DNA from: Candidatus Poribacteria bacterium
GTDB lineage: Bacteria; Poribacteria; WGA-4E; WGA-3G
Direction: 5' to 3'
Length of the DNA stretch: 42,720 nucleotides
Assembly: GCA_003635195.1 (NCBI GenBank)
Contig: PYIY01000213.1
Span: 1-42,720, forward strand
Part shown: positions 24,788-34,430 of the stretch, piece by piece
How the letters are laid out: each line of letters starts with the position of its first letter
Position numbering within the stretch: the stretch's first letter is position 1
The notes under the pieces: model-generated
What the model saw: the letters and a program-made list of their open reading frames with translations, nothing else
Database searches by the model: none
Told to the model about the DNA's origin: nothing
Made by a program: the position numbers and the translations under genes

Positions 24788-27700
24788 CTCATCAGTGGAA
24801 TCAAACCCTCTATTGCAGCCACAATAGCGTCTTGCACCTGCTGTGTGCGCTCACTGAGCGGCGGATCGATTGTCCCTTCAAGTATATCTGTAACATTGAT
24901 AGTGACAATAATACTATCAGTGCCACCATTGCCATCGGAGACAGAAACCGTGACAGAATAGGTGTTCTTTGTTTCATAATCCAAGGCAGCTTTCGTTTGG
25001 AGCTGCCCGGACGTGCTGATAATACTGAACGAGGCAGCGTCCGTTCCACTCAGGCTATAGGTCAACGTATCCCCACTGTCTACATCGGTGGCTGCAAAAG
25101 CCGCGCCGATATTTGTGCCGGCGGCGGTGTTCTCTGCTACGGTGCGCGTCGTGTTGATGTCATCGGTGAAACTTGGTGCTTCGTTGACGTTGGTGACATT
25201 GATGGTGACAAAGATCGCATCGAAGCGACCCTCGCTATCCGTTGCGCGGATGGCGAGATCGTTGTAAACCTTCTTGGTTTCAAAATCGAGGGCTGCGTGG
25301 GTTCGTAGCTGCCCCGTATTGGGATCAATACGAAACGAAAATCTATCGCCCCGATTCAGCGAATACGTCAATGTATCCTCACTATCGGGGTCTGTTGCCT
25401 CGAAGGGATCGCCGATGCTTGTACCGGAGGCTGTATTCTCCGCTACAGAGAGTGTGATCCTATCAGCGCGGAAACTGGGTGCCTCATTGACATCCGTGAC
25501 CCTGATCGTGACATCAATGCTATCACTCTCGCCATCGTCATCGGAGACAGAGACCGTCACCGCGTAGGAGTCGTCTGTTTCATAGTTCAAAGCTGCGTGG
25601 GTTTGCAGCTGCCCGGTTCTGCCGTTGATGCGAAACGAGGACGCATCCGCTCCACTCAGACTATAGATGAGCGTGTCCCCTGTATCCGCATCCGTCGCAG
25701 CGACGGGCACACCGATATTTGTGCCGGCGGCGGTGTTCTCTGCGATGGCGCGTGTCGCGGTAGCACCCTCGGTAAAGGTTGGTGCCTCATTGATGTCTAT
25801 CACATAGATAGTGATGTCAATACTATCAGTGCCACCATTGCCATCGGAGACAGAGATTGTGACGGAATAAGAGTTCTTCTCTTCATAGTCTAAGGCAGCA
25901 CGGGTCTGCAGTTGCACGTATTCCGTGTACCCCAGCGACCCCGATGTGCTGACAATACTAAACGAGGACGCATCGTCGCCACCGAGCGTGAACGTGAACA
26001 TATCCTCATCATCATCTATGGGACCAATCTTTACGCTAATATTCTCTCCCGATGCCGCGTTCTCCACAACGAAGAATGAGGTACTATCCGCTGGGAACCT
26101 TGGTGCATCATTGGCATCCGTGACGCTGATAGTCACAGTAATGCTATCACTCCCACCATTGTCATCGGAAGCAGAAACCGTCACAGAGTAGGCATTCGGC
26201 AGCCTTTCATAGTCTAAGGCAGCACGGGTTTGCAGTTGTCCGGTAGTGCTGATAATACTGAACGAGGCCGCATCCGTGCCACTGAGCGTATAGGTGAGCG
26301 TGTCATTTTCCGGATCTGTTGCGGTGACAGGCTCGCCGATGTTTTCACCGGCTGCCGTGTTCTCTGCTACTGAGCGCGTCGCGCTGCTACCCTCTGTGAA
26401 GTTAGGTGCCTCATTGACGTTTGACACACTGATCGTGACGGGAATGCTATCGGTGCCACCGTTGCCATCGGAGACAGAGACCGTCACCGAGTAGGAATCG
26501 TCTGTCTCATGATCCAGTGCTGCACGGGTTTGGAGCTGCCCCGATGTACTGACGATACTGAACGATGAAGCATCGTCGCCACCGAGTGTGTACGTCAACG
26601 TATCACCTGTGTCTGCATCCGTCGCAGCGATCGCCGTGCCGATGTTGGTGCCGGAAGTGGTGTTCTCTGCTATGGTGCGTGTCGTGCTGGTGCCATCGGT
26701 GAACACGGGTGCTTCGTTGACGTTGGTGACATGGATTGTGATAAAGATCGCATCAAAGTTGCCCTCACTATCGGTCGCGCGGATGGCGAGATCGTTGTAA
26801 ACCTTTTTCGTTTCAAAATCCAAGGCTGCCTTAGTTTGGAGTTGCCCTGTATTGGGGTCAATACGAAACGCTGTCGCATCGCCGCGATGCAGCGAATACG
26901 TCAATGTATCCCCATCCGGGTCTGTCGCTTGGAACGGATCGCCGATGTTTGTGTTAGCAGCTGCGTTCTCCGCGACAGCTCGTGTGGCCGTCTCAGTTGG
27001 GAAACTCGGTGTCTCATTGACATCTGTGACACTAATCGTGACGGGAATGTTGGTGCTACCGCCATTGCCATCGGAGGCAGTAACCGTAACCGAATAGGAA
27101 CGCTTTGTTTCATAGTCCAAGGCTGCGTTTGTTTGGAGTTGTCCGGATGTGCTAACAAGACTAAACGCTGCCGCATCCGTCCCACCCAGACTATAGGTTA
27201 AAGTATCGCCACTGTCTACATCGGTGGCTGCAAAAGCCGCGCCGATATTTGTGCCGGCGGCTGTGTTCTCTGCTACGGTGCGTGTCGTGCTAATGTCATC
27301 GGGGAAACTGGGTGCTTCGTTGACGTTTGACACACTGATCGTGACAGCGATAGTATCTGTCAAACTGCCATCGGAAACGGTAACAGTAACGGAATAGACG
27401 TTCTTTGTTTCATAATCCAATGCAGCCTTGGTTTGGAGTTGCCCGGAAGTGCTGACGATGCTGAACGATGAAGCATCTGTGCCACCGAGGATGTACGTCA
27501 ACGTATCCCCACTATTTGCATCGGAGGCAACAACAGCAGTGCCGATATTTTGTCCGGAAGCAGTGTTTTCGGCAACAACGCGCGTCGTGCTATCGCCGTC
27601 AGCGAACACAGGTGCGCGGTTCTCAGGTACATCCGTGACGCGGATTGCCACATCAATAGAGGCACGCCCACCCTTGCCATCAGAGGCAGTAACAGTAACG

Positions 27701-29214
27701 GAATAGGCGCGCTTTGTTTCATAATCCAATGCTGCGTTTGTTTGGAGCTGCCCGGACGTGCTGACAATACTAAACGATGCAGCGTCCGTCCCACTCAGGC
27801 TATAGGTCAACGTATCCCCACTGTCTACATCGGTGGCTGCGACAGCCGTTCCAATGTTTGTGCCGGCGGCGGTATTCTCTGCGATGGTGCGTGTCGCGCT
27901 GCTGCCTTCGGTGAAACTGGGTGCTTCGTTGACGTTGGTGACATGGATTGTGATAAAGATCGCATCGAAGTTGCCCTCACTATCCGTTGCGCGGATGGCG
28001 AGATCGTTGTAAACCTTTTTCGTTTCAAAATCCAGGGCTGTCTTGGTTCGCAGCTGCCCTGTATTAGGGTCAATACTAAAGGAATACCTATCGCCGCGAT
28101 GCAGCGAGTAGGTCAAGGTATCCCCACTATCGGGGTCTGTTCCTTGGAAGGGATTGCCGATGGCTTCTCCAGATGCCGTATTCTCCGCTACGGCGCGTGT
28201 GGCAGTCTCAGTGGGGAAACTCGGTGTTTCATTGACATCCGTGACACCGATTGCCACATCAATAGACGCACGCCCACCATTATCATCGGAGACTGAAACT
28301 GTCACGGAGTAAGCGTTCTTCGTTTCATAGTCCAAAGCTGCGCGGGTTTGCAGCTGTCCCGATGTGCCGACAATGCGAAACGAGGCAGCATCCGTGCCAC
28401 TGAGACTATAGGTCAGCACGTCCCCTGTATCCGCATCCGTCGCAACAACAGCAGCACCGATGTTTTCACCCGAGGCCGTATTCTCCGCAACAGTTCGCGG
28501 CGCACCCGTGCCTTCACTGAATACAGGCGCATTATTCGCATTATTTTTTAAAGGAGGTAAAGGCGAACCGTCAAAAGATGTTACCTCAATCTTACCCGCC
28601 TTGATCGTTCGACCTCCAATCCGACACCCTTCGGCATCAATGCAAGTGTATATGTAAAGCCCTTTTCGCATCCATCCACCCGCAGCCGGATAGGTAATGA
28701 TCGTCCCGAAGCGCTCTGTAATTTTCCAGGTCACACCCTCACTCGCTTCATCTGCGAACCAGAAGCCATCGGGTAATGTCGGAATGACCTCGTTCTGATG
28801 ATGATGCCTTTCGGTGGTTACATCCGTCACACGAATTACCACATCAATAGACACACGCCCACCATTACCATCGGAGACTGAAACCGTCACGGAGTAGGAT
28901 GATTTTATTTCATAGTTTAGCGCATCGCGGGTTTGGAGCTGCCCGGATGTGTCAATAATGCGAAACGAGGCAGCATCAGTGCCACCGAGGGTGTACGTCA
29001 ACGTATCCCCACTGTCCGCATCCGTCGCAGCAACAGGCGTGCCGATGTTTGTGCCGGAGACGGTGTTCTCTGCTATCGCGCGCGTCGTGCTGTCGCCATC
29101 ACTGAACACAGGGGATATATTCGCATAACCTGACATAGATGTGCCAAAAACCATCAAAATCGTCAGGAAAATTGATACGCGATATCTCTTATTTGCAAAT
29201 AGCAGTTTCATCAT
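24784..29214 (-). CDS. Giant exported cadherin-repeat protein, N-terminal part
   Basis: A 1476-residue frame. The signal peptide (about 1-32, cut near GYAN) is followed by 13 cadherin-like repeats of about 100 residues with the pattern R-V-AENTA-G-NIG-A-ATD-DSGDTLTY-L and a V-D-NEAP linker. About 95 residues between repeats 1 and 2 (about 131-225) are unrelated and contain GWMRKGLYIYTC and a pair of cysteines. Repeats 3, 7 and 12 form a separate subtype (FETKKVYNDLAIRATDSEG). It ends out of frame in EGLIPLMR within the LRR cap, because of a probable 1-base deletion at 24803-24805; the rest is the 23477-24787 fragment. AAAGGAG lies just before the ATGATG start. Probable role: calcium-dependent surface adhesion. 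Confidence 0.88.
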   Translation of the reverse strand: MMKLLFANKRYRVSIFLTILMVFGTSMSGYANISPVFSDGDSTTRAIAENTVSGTNIGTPVAATDADSGDTLTYTLGGTDAASFRIIDTSGQLQTRDALNYEIKSSYSVTVSVSDGNGGRVSIDVVIRVTDVTTERHHHQNEVIPTLPDGFWFADEASEGVTWKITERFGTIITYPAAGGWMRKGLYIYTCIDAEGCRIGGRTIKAGKIEVTSFDGSPLPPLKNNANNAPVFSEGTGAPRTVAENTASGENIGAAVVATDADTGDVLTYSLSGTDAASFRIVGTSGQLQTRAALDYETKNAYSVTVSVSDDNGGRASIDVAIGVTDVNETPSFPTETATRAVAENTASGEAIGNPFQGTDPDSGDTLTYSLHRGDRYSFSIDPNTGQLRTKTALDFETKKVYNDLAIRATDSEGNFDAIFITIHVTNVNEAPSFTEGSSATRTIAENTAAGTNIGTAVAATDVDSGDTLTYSLSGTDAASFSIVSTSGQLQTNAALDYETKRAYSVTVTASDGKGGRASIDVAIRVTDVPENRAPVFADGDSTTRVVAENTASGQNIGTAVVASDANSGDTLTYILGGTDASSFSIVSTSGQLQTKAALDYETKNVYSVTVTVSDGSLTDTIAVTISVSNVNEAPSFPDDISTTRTVAENTAAGTNIGAAFAATDVDSGDTLTYSLGGTDAAAFSLVSTSGQLQTNAALDYETKRSYSVTVTASDGNGGSTNIPVTISVTDVNETPSFPTETATRAVAENAAANTNIGDPFQATDPDGDTLTYSLHRGDATAFRIDPNTGQLQTKAALDFETKKVYNDLAIRATDSEGNFDAIFITIHVTNVNEAPVFTDGTSTTRTIAENTTSGTNIGTAIAATDADTGDTLTYTLGGDDASSFSIVSTSGQLQTRAALDHETDDSYSVTVSVSDGNGGTDSIPVTISVSNVNEAPNFTEGSSATRSVAENTAAGENIGEPVTATDPENDTLTYTLSGTDAASFSIISTTGQLQTRAALDYERLPNAYSVTVSASDDNGGSDSITVTISVTDANDAPRFPADSTSFFVVENAASGENISVKIGPIDDDEDMFTFTLGGDDASSFSIVSTSGSLGYTEYVQLQTRAALDYEEKNSYSVTISVSDGNGGTDSIDITIYVIDINEAPTFTEGATATRAIAENTAAGTNIGVPVAATDADTGDTLIYSLSGADASSFRINGRTGQLQTHAALNYETDDSYAVTVSVSDDDGESDSIDVTIRVTDVNEAPSFRADRITLSVAENTASGTSIGDPFEATDPDSEDTLTYSLNRGDRFSFRIDPNTGQLRTHAALDFETKKVYNDLAIRATDSEGRFDAIFVTINVTNVNEAPSFTDDINTTRTVAENTAAGTNIGAAFAATDVDSGDTLTYSLSGTDAASFSIISTSGQLQTKAALDYETKNTYSVTVSVSDGNGGTDSIIVTINVTDILEGTIDPPLSERTQQVQDAIVAAIEGLIPLMR

Positions 29215-29516
29215 AAACTCCTTTATCCGTATTCAACAGAAAGTGATAGGGATAAGACGCATTGAGAAAAGCCGAATGCAACAAAAAAAGCCCGCGACGA
29301 AATGTTCCGTGCAAGACGAAACGCGCGCAGGCACGCCAAGGATAGAACGCCCTTGAAGGAAGACTATACTATCTTGTGAAGTATAATACTTATTATGGGT
29401 TAAGCGGGGGGGGGGGCGTTAGCAGTGTAGATAGCGCAGTTAACTCTGAGTTAATAATACGCAGAATCAACCAACCTCCTGAGAAACAGCGCGCACTCTC
29501 ACCGCACACACCCTCA
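29215..29516. other. Intergenic region with an 11-base G tract
   Basis: No credible gene. The run of 11 G at 29406-29416 is the longest homopolymer in the window. The two reading frames crossing it (GTG at 29376, and a minus-strand proline run) have no family features. The divergent promoters of the cadherin gene and of downstream transcripts should lie here or in 29750-29939, but no clear boxes stand out. Confidence 0.55.
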
Positions 29517-29750
29517 ATGCGGGGCGCATGGAAAGTCGTTTTTGCAATGTTAATAGTGATTTGCATTTTTGTCATCGGACATTCGGTTTTGGCGTTCAAA
29601 AAACGGACTTGTGTAACGTCTTTTTTTCAAACGCATACGCCAATTGGTAAGAAAATTAACGTGAGTTCGATGAAAATGGGATGTCGGGTTTCGCTGAGAC
29701 GGACAATCAGCAGCTTCAGTTATAAACAGTCAATTTTAATAATTATATAA
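29517..29750 (+). pseudogene. Possible signal-peptide-bearing fragment
   Basis: From an ATG at 29517, 77 codons begin with a convincing signal-like run (WKVVFAMLIVICIFVIGH, then SVLAF) and continue as a basic, low-complexity tail without domains. No ribosome site is seen. It may be the decayed start of another secreted gene. Downstream, 29751-29939 is AT-rich and empty apart from the ribosome site of the WD40 gene. Confidence 0.2.
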
Positions 29751-29939
29751 AATATAAATCATAAAGCCTATATATGACTAAGATTATATAGTATTTTTAG
29801 AAAAAAAGCAAATAAATTTAGCAAACTTGATTTTTTCAAAGAATCTGAAACATTTTGCAACAAAAATAACGTTAGGAACTGATCCAACAGGCTTTTTGAA
29901 AATGAACTGTTTGCGAATACAACAAGGAGATACCTCACC

Positions 29940-31829
29940 ATGAAAACTTCCTTTTTTCTCATATTCACAGCAATTATCGTTTCAGTCTGCTGTTCCCCAT
30001 CAACCGCGCAAGACCACACACAGTTCAGTCTACCCGAAGGCGCAAAAGCACGACTCGGTAAAGGGACATTAGGTGAAGTTCAGTTCTCTCCTGATGGCAA
30101 TTGGCTTGCGGTTTCCAGCTCTGTTGGAATATGGTTCTATGACCCAAAAACCGGCAAAGAACTTGATCTACTACCACAGACAGACTGTGCTTCCGCTTTT
30201 GCCTTCGCGTATGCTCCCGATGGCAGCAAAATCGTCAGAGCGAGTGATGACAGCAAATCACAGGTGTTGGATGTTCCCACAAAAAAACGCATAGGTATCT
30301 TGGCTAAGTATGGACGTAGGATTAATGCCGTCGCCTACTCACCGGACGGTTCCACAATCATGAGTGGGAATTCAGATGGTGCGGTGCGTGCATGGGACGC
30401 TGAGACATACCAGCGCAGAGGCACACTTAAAGCGCATACAGGGGCTGTTAATGCCGTTGTGTATTCACCGGATGGTACTATAATCGCTACCGCTGGAGAT
30501 TGGAAGGACAAAAACGTGCAATTGTGGGATGCTGATACAGGAAAACACAGAGTGACTCTTAAACATAAGGATCAAGTCTATGCTATCGCATACGCCCCGG
30601 ATGGAAATACCATCGCTACGGCGAATGCCGACAAAACAGTGTGGCTATGGGACGCTGACACAGGCATACATAAAACAATGCTTAAAGGACATACAGACCG
30701 CGTCACTTCCGTCATATATTCTCCCGATGGCAACACAATCATCAGCGCAAGTCGGGACAAAACTATTCGACTCTGGGACGTTAACACAGGCATACATAAA
30801 GCAACGCTCAAAGGACATACAGACCGCGTCACTTCCGTCGCATATTCACCTGATGGAAATATTATCGCAACTGCAAGCGGTGGACGGTATAATGATGATA
30901 ACACAGTTCGGTTGTGGGACGCAAACACGGGTGAAACCAAAGTCATACTCACAGGATACAATCGTATCAACAGTGTCACACACGCACCCGATGGAGATAT
31001 AATCGTTAGTGAAGGAACCTGGCTGCCGGTTCCGGTATCAGCGGAACCCCGACATATTTCTCCTGATGGAAGGACAATCGCTATAGCCGGTTCGCTTCAT
31101 ACTGTCCAGCTTTTGGATGCACGCACAGGAAAACGCAAAGCAACACTTAAGCATACCAACTATATTGATTGGATTTATATGATGATCACAGATCGCGAGT
31201 ATGGTATAGAAGCGATAGCATTCTCACCCGATGGAAATACCATCGTTACGGGCGGCGGATATTATACCAACGACGAAGGGACGGTGTCCTTGTGGCATAC
31301 ACGCACACGAAAACGTAAAATCATTTACAAAGGACCCGGTTACGTCTCTTCTGTGGCGTTTTCACCAGATGGAAGAACAATCGCTGCCGGAGATTGGGAC
31401 AGTAAAATCAGGTTGTGGAATGCTGTGACAGGTAAAGAACTTCAAACAATACGTACAAGACATAAAGGGGGTGTCTTGTCTTTAATGTATTCTCCTAATG
31501 GGAACACCATCGCTACAGGAGGCGGATATGGTGATAACACAGTGCGACTGTTCGATGCCGATACAGGTAAACTTAAAACCACACTCAAAAGACCTATAGA
31601 AGATGTTAATTGTATTGCGTATTCACCTGATGGAAATACTATTGTTACTGGAACTCGGAATGGGAACGTGCAGGTGTGGGAAGCAACAGGTCAACACAAA
31701 ACGACTTTCACAGGACACACGGTGGTTACTTCCGTTGTGTGTTCTCATGATGGAAAGACAATCGCCAGCGGAAATAAGGATGGCACGGTGATACTCTGGA
31801 AGATTCCACCAACCCCAATGGGCGAATGA
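29940..31829 (+). CDS. Exported WD40 protein (about 13-14 blades)
   Basis: A 629-residue protein with a signal peptide (cut near STAQ, residue 24) and 13 clear WD40 blades; a further partial blade (around ISPDGRTIAIAGSLHTVQLL) brings the total to 14, as for two seven-bladed propellers. It shares the entry block FSLPEGAKARLGKG with the 13477 protein and the same degenerate first blade. The strands and DPDG-like turns are clear, but the D-H-S-W tetrad is often degraded. There is no FlgD-like tail. AAGGAG lies 10 bases before the ATG. Probably a periplasmic or surface interaction platform of unknown partner. Confidence 0.87.
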   Translation: MKTSFFLIFTAIIVSVCCSPSTAQDHTQFSLPEGAKARLGKGTLGEVQFSPDGNWLAVSSSVGIWFYDPKTGKELDLLPQTDCASAFAFAYAPDGSKIVRASDDSKSQVLDVPTKKRIGILAKYGRRINAVAYSPDGSTIMSGNSDGAVRAWDAETYQRRGTLKAHTGAVNAVVYSPDGTIIATAGDWKDKNVQLWDADTGKHRVTLKHKDQVYAIAYAPDGNTIATANADKTVWLWDADTGIHKTMLKGHTDRVTSVIYSPDGNTIISASRDKTIRLWDVNTGIHKATLKGHTDRVTSVAYSPDGNIIATASGGRYNDDNTVRLWDANTGETKVILTGYNRINSVTHAPDGDIIVSEGTWLPVPVSAEPRHISPDGRTIAIAGSLHTVQLLDARTGKRKATLKHTNYIDWIYMMITDREYGIEAIAFSPDGNTIVTGGGYYTNDEGTVSLWHTRTRKRKIIYKGPGYVSSVAFSPDGRTIAAGDWDSKIRLWNAVTGKELQTIRTRHKGGVLSLMYSPNGNTIATGGGYGDNTVRLFDADTGKLKTTLKRPIEDVNCIAYSPDGNTIVTGTRNGNVQVWEATGQHKTTFTGHTVVTSVVCSHDGKTIASGNKDGTVILWKIPPTPMGE

Positions 31830-31870
31830 ATCGAAATCTTTACCGAAATGCTGTAATCTTCAGAAAAAAC

Positions 31871-31899
31871 GTGACACCCAACAAGTTTTATGATATAGT
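31871..31899 (+). promoter_or_regulatory. Sigma-70-type promoter upstream of Ldh2 pair
   Basis: GTGACA (31871-31876), a 17-base spacer and TATAGT (31894-31899) lie about 110 bases before the first Ldh2 gene. It is built like the promoter of the ThuA-like gene (GTGACT-17-TATACT). Confidence 0.6.
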
Positions 31900-32009
31900 T
31901 TAAAATCTATCGCCTAAACACAATCTTGTTGAGCAGGGGCCCGTGAATCAGTCTGACACATCTATTTATAGCACGGAAACCTGTCGGATTTCGCTGCGAA
32001 GGAGCAAAC

Positions 32010-33014
32010 ATGAATCGACCGCCAGAAGATTTCGTCCTTGTAGACGAGGAACGGCTTCTTAACTTCAGTACCGCCTGCTTTGAGAAAGCCGGTATCACCC
32101 ACGAACACGCCGCACTCATCAGCCGACTGCTCGTTAATTCCGACCTGCGAGGGGTTCGCAGCCACGGCACGCGAACCGTTAACGGATATTGCGGAGGCTT
32201 TGAAAACGGGAGTTTCAACCCTAATCCCGATATCCGAATTATTCATGAGACACCGACGGCTGTCGTGCTTGATGGCAACGGCACACTCGGCTATCTCCCG
32301 ATGGTGCGTGCCACGGAACACGCCATCGCCAAAGCGAAAGAAGTCGGCATCGGGATGGGACTGGTTCGCTACATCGGACACTACGGATCCGCAGGCCACT
32401 ATGCCCGCATCTGTAATGAAGCCGGTTGTATCGGTTTTTCAGTACAAGGGTATCAGAACCAAGGCAACGCTGGCAACCAAGACCCCAAACCGCAGCTCGG
32501 CTACTACGGCAACCCACCGATCTGTTTCGCCATCCCCTCTGGTGATGAGCCGCCGGTTGTACTCGACGCAGCAACCTGTATTATGGCAGACTATCAGCGT
32601 GGTCCCGATTTTGATGCCTTGCTTTCAGTCATCCCTGCGGCTTTCTTTAAGAGTATCGGCTATACTGCCGTGGCAAGTCTGCTCGGCGGTGCATTGACTG
32701 GCTTCACCGAACCACCCCCCGAAGATACCGCAAAATGGAGCGGTGGTAGAATGGGAGGTATGGTCCTCGCAATAGATATCGAATCCGTTGTGCCAACGGC
32801 TGTTTTCAACGCCGAAGTCGATCGGATGGTACACGATGTCCGCGAAACTTATGAACCGTTGCCGGGCACTGATAGCGCACTGCTACCGGGTGCGATTGAG
32901 ACAGAACGCACAGAACACCATCGCCGAGAAGGTATCCGTTACGGTGAGATGGAACAAGAATCCGCACGCGGGGTCAGTGAGCGGTTAGGCGTGCCACTGC
33001 CCTGGGACGAATAA
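32010..33014 (+). CDS. Ldh2 (malate/L-lactate dehydrogenase) family oxidoreductase 1
   Basis: A 334-residue NAD(P)H-dependent enzyme of the malate/L-sulfolactate/ureidoglycolate dehydrogenase family (Ldh2, YlbC, YiaK), unrelated to the Rossmann lactate dehydrogenases. Seen: SDLRGVRSHGTRTV (family S-D-x-x-G-x-x-S-H-G, catalytic His), VVLDGNGTLGY, VRYIGHYGSAGHYA, and a C-terminal EVDRMVHDVRET. It reduces a 2-oxo acid or oxidises a 2-hydroxy acid; the substrate is not predictable. GAAGGAG lies 6 bases upstream. The next gene is a near-identical copy. Confidence 0.9.
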   Translation: MNRPPEDFVLVDEERLLNFSTACFEKAGITHEHAALISRLLVNSDLRGVRSHGTRTVNGYCGGFENGSFNPNPDIRIIHETPTAVVLDGNGTLGYLPMVRATEHAIAKAKEVGIGMGLVRYIGHYGSAGHYARICNEAGCIGFSVQGYQNQGNAGNQDPKPQLGYYGNPPICFAIPSGDEPPVVLDAATCIMADYQRGPDFDALLSVIPAAFFKSIGYTAVASLLGGALTGFTEPPPEDTAKWSGGRMGGMVLAIDIESVVPTAVFNAEVDRMVHDVRETYEPLPGTDSALLPGAIETERTEHHRREGIRYGEMEQESARGVSERLGVPLPWDE

Positions 33015-33032
33015 CCTCTACACGCTTAAGGG

Positions 33033-33187
33033 TAGGACTTACGCACTTGCTCTTAAAGTCCCCCTGATAAGGGGCGGGGAATGCCCATAAGGCATTCATA
33101 CCGTTGATTCTTTAGGGGTGTTTTTGCTGGGGTGTTTCTTAAATATACCAAAATATCGCGATGCATGCCAAATTTGCGTAAGTCCTA
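33033..33187 (+). mobile_element. TIR element copy 2 (155 bp, perfect 13-bp ends)
   Basis: The ends TAGGACTTACGCA and TGCGTAAGTCCTA are perfect inverted repeats. The interior has CCCCCTGATAAGGGG and the palindrome GAATGCC-cataa-GGCATTC, shared with copy 1. No coding sequence. It separates the two Ldh2 copies and ends right beside the ribosome site AAAAGGA of the second. It looks like a non-autonomous MITE; no matching transposase is in the window. Confidence 0.85.
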
Positions 33188-33200
33188 AAAGGAAAAAGAC

Positions 33201-34202
33201 ATGAACAGACCACCAGAAGATTTCGTTTTAGTCGATGAAGAACGGCTTCTCAACTTCTCGATCGCCTGCTTTGAGAAAGCCGGTCTCACGCATGAACACG
33301 CCGCACTCATCAGCCGCTTACTCGTCAATTCTGACTTACGCGGTGTCCGTAGCCACGGCACACAGACCGTTAACAGATATTGTAGCGGCTTTGAAAGCGG
33401 CAGTCTCAATCCGAACCCGAATATCCGTGTCATCCATGAAACGCCAACTGCCGTCGTGCTTGATGGCAACGGCACACTCGGCTACCTCCCGATGGTACAT
33501 GCCACGGAACACGCCATCGCCAAAGCGAAAGAAGTCGGCATCGGGATGGGACTCGTCCGCTACATCGGACACTACGGATCCGCAGGACACTACGCGCGTA
33601 TCTGCAACGAAGCCGGTTGCATCGGTTTTTCGGTACAGGGATCCCGAAACCACGGCAACGCTGGAAACCGAGACCCTAAACCGCAGCTCGGTTATTTCGG
33701 TAACCCACCGATCTGTTTCGCCATCCCCTCTGGTGATGAACCACCGGTCGTGCTTGACGCAGCAACCTGTATTATGGCGGATTACCAACGCGGCCCCGAA
33801 TTCGATGCCCTACTTTCGATGATTCCCGCGGCTTTCTTCAAGAGCATCGGCTATACCGCTGTTGCACACCTGCTCGGTGGCGGGCTCACCGGCTTCACTG
33901 AGCCACCACCGAAAGACACGGCAAAATGGCAACCGCCACAAGGCGGTATGGTCCTCGCAATAGATATTGAATCCGTCGTACCACTTGACCTTTTCCACGC
34001 CGAAGTTGACCGGATGGTGCACGATGTCCGCGAAACCCATGAACCCTTGCCAAGCACCGACAAGGCGTTGCTACCGGGTGCCATAGAAACGGAGCGGATG
34101 GCACAACATCGCCGTGAAGGCATTCGTTACGGGGAAGCGGAACAGGAATCCGCACGCGAAGTCAGTGAACGATTAGGTGTACCACTCCCTTGGGACGAAT
34201 AA
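33201..34202 (+). CDS. Ldh2 family oxidoreductase 2 (tandem copy)
   Basis: A 333-residue copy of the preceding enzyme; by eye roughly nine residues in ten are identical, including all catalytic blocks (SDLRGVRSHGT, VVLDGNGTLGY, VRYIGHYGSAGHYA). Most changes cluster around residues 146-157 and 239-266, away from the active site block. The duplication is therefore recent. It has its own ribosome site (AAAGGA) 9 bases before the ATG, outside the TIR element. Altered specificity between copies is possible but not visible. It may also be read from the promoter at 31871. Confidence 0.9.
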   Translation: MNRPPEDFVLVDEERLLNFSIACFEKAGLTHEHAALISRLLVNSDLRGVRSHGTQTVNRYCSGFESGSLNPNPNIRVIHETPTAVVLDGNGTLGYLPMVHATEHAIAKAKEVGIGMGLVRYIGHYGSAGHYARICNEAGCIGFSVQGSRNHGNAGNRDPKPQLGYFGNPPICFAIPSGDEPPVVLDAATCIMADYQRGPEFDALLSMIPAAFFKSIGYTAVAHLLGGGLTGFTEPPPKDTAKWQPPQGGMVLAIDIESVVPLDLFHAEVDRMVHDVRETHEPLPSTDKALLPGAIETERMAQHRREGIRYGEAEQESAREVSERLGVPLPWDE

Positions 34203-34235
34203 CTTTCACACCGCCGTGAAATCCCATGGATTTAC

Positions 34236-34376
34236 AAGTGGCAACTTGGGTTAATATAGATGTAAGGAACCGGGGTTGTGCCCCAGCTGCCCTGAAACTT
34301 GTGAGACTTATATCCAAGAATGGAATTACACCAATTCGGAAGGTAAAACTCTGTGGGCAAAGCTGAAATCTGCTGA
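34236..34376 (+). promoter_or_regulatory. Probable cobalamin (B12) riboswitch, orphan
   Basis: The conserved elements of the cobalamin aptamer occur in the right order: GGGTTAATA (34248-34256), AGGAAC (34265-34270), a hairpin GGGG-ttgtg-CCCC, AGCTGCCCTGAAACTTGTGAG-like core (34285-34305), a hairpin GAATT-acacc-AATTC followed by CGGAAGG (34323-34343), and a B12-box-like AGCTGAAATCTGCT (34361-34374). The terminator at 34431 follows about 57 bases on, as in transcription-attenuating riboswitches. The core deviates at several usual positions, so binding is not certain. Only a 22-codon ORF lies directly downstream. Confidence 0.6.
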
Positions 34377-34430
34377 ATTAATTTTAGGATATATTTACGG
34401 TCCAAAAACATTTAGGTATCTTTATACATA

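Noticed and set aside
24763..29133. Many plus-strand ORFs of 60-250 codons opposite the cadherin gene
   Set aside because: They mirror the repeat structure of the minus-strand gene, have no ribosome sites and show no family features; antisense shadows of repeated DNA.
29376..29750. 124-codon ORF reading through the G tract
   Set aside because: The GTG start has no ribosome site and the GGGG run is a homopolymer artefact of the frame; only the signal-like part from 29517 is worth noting.
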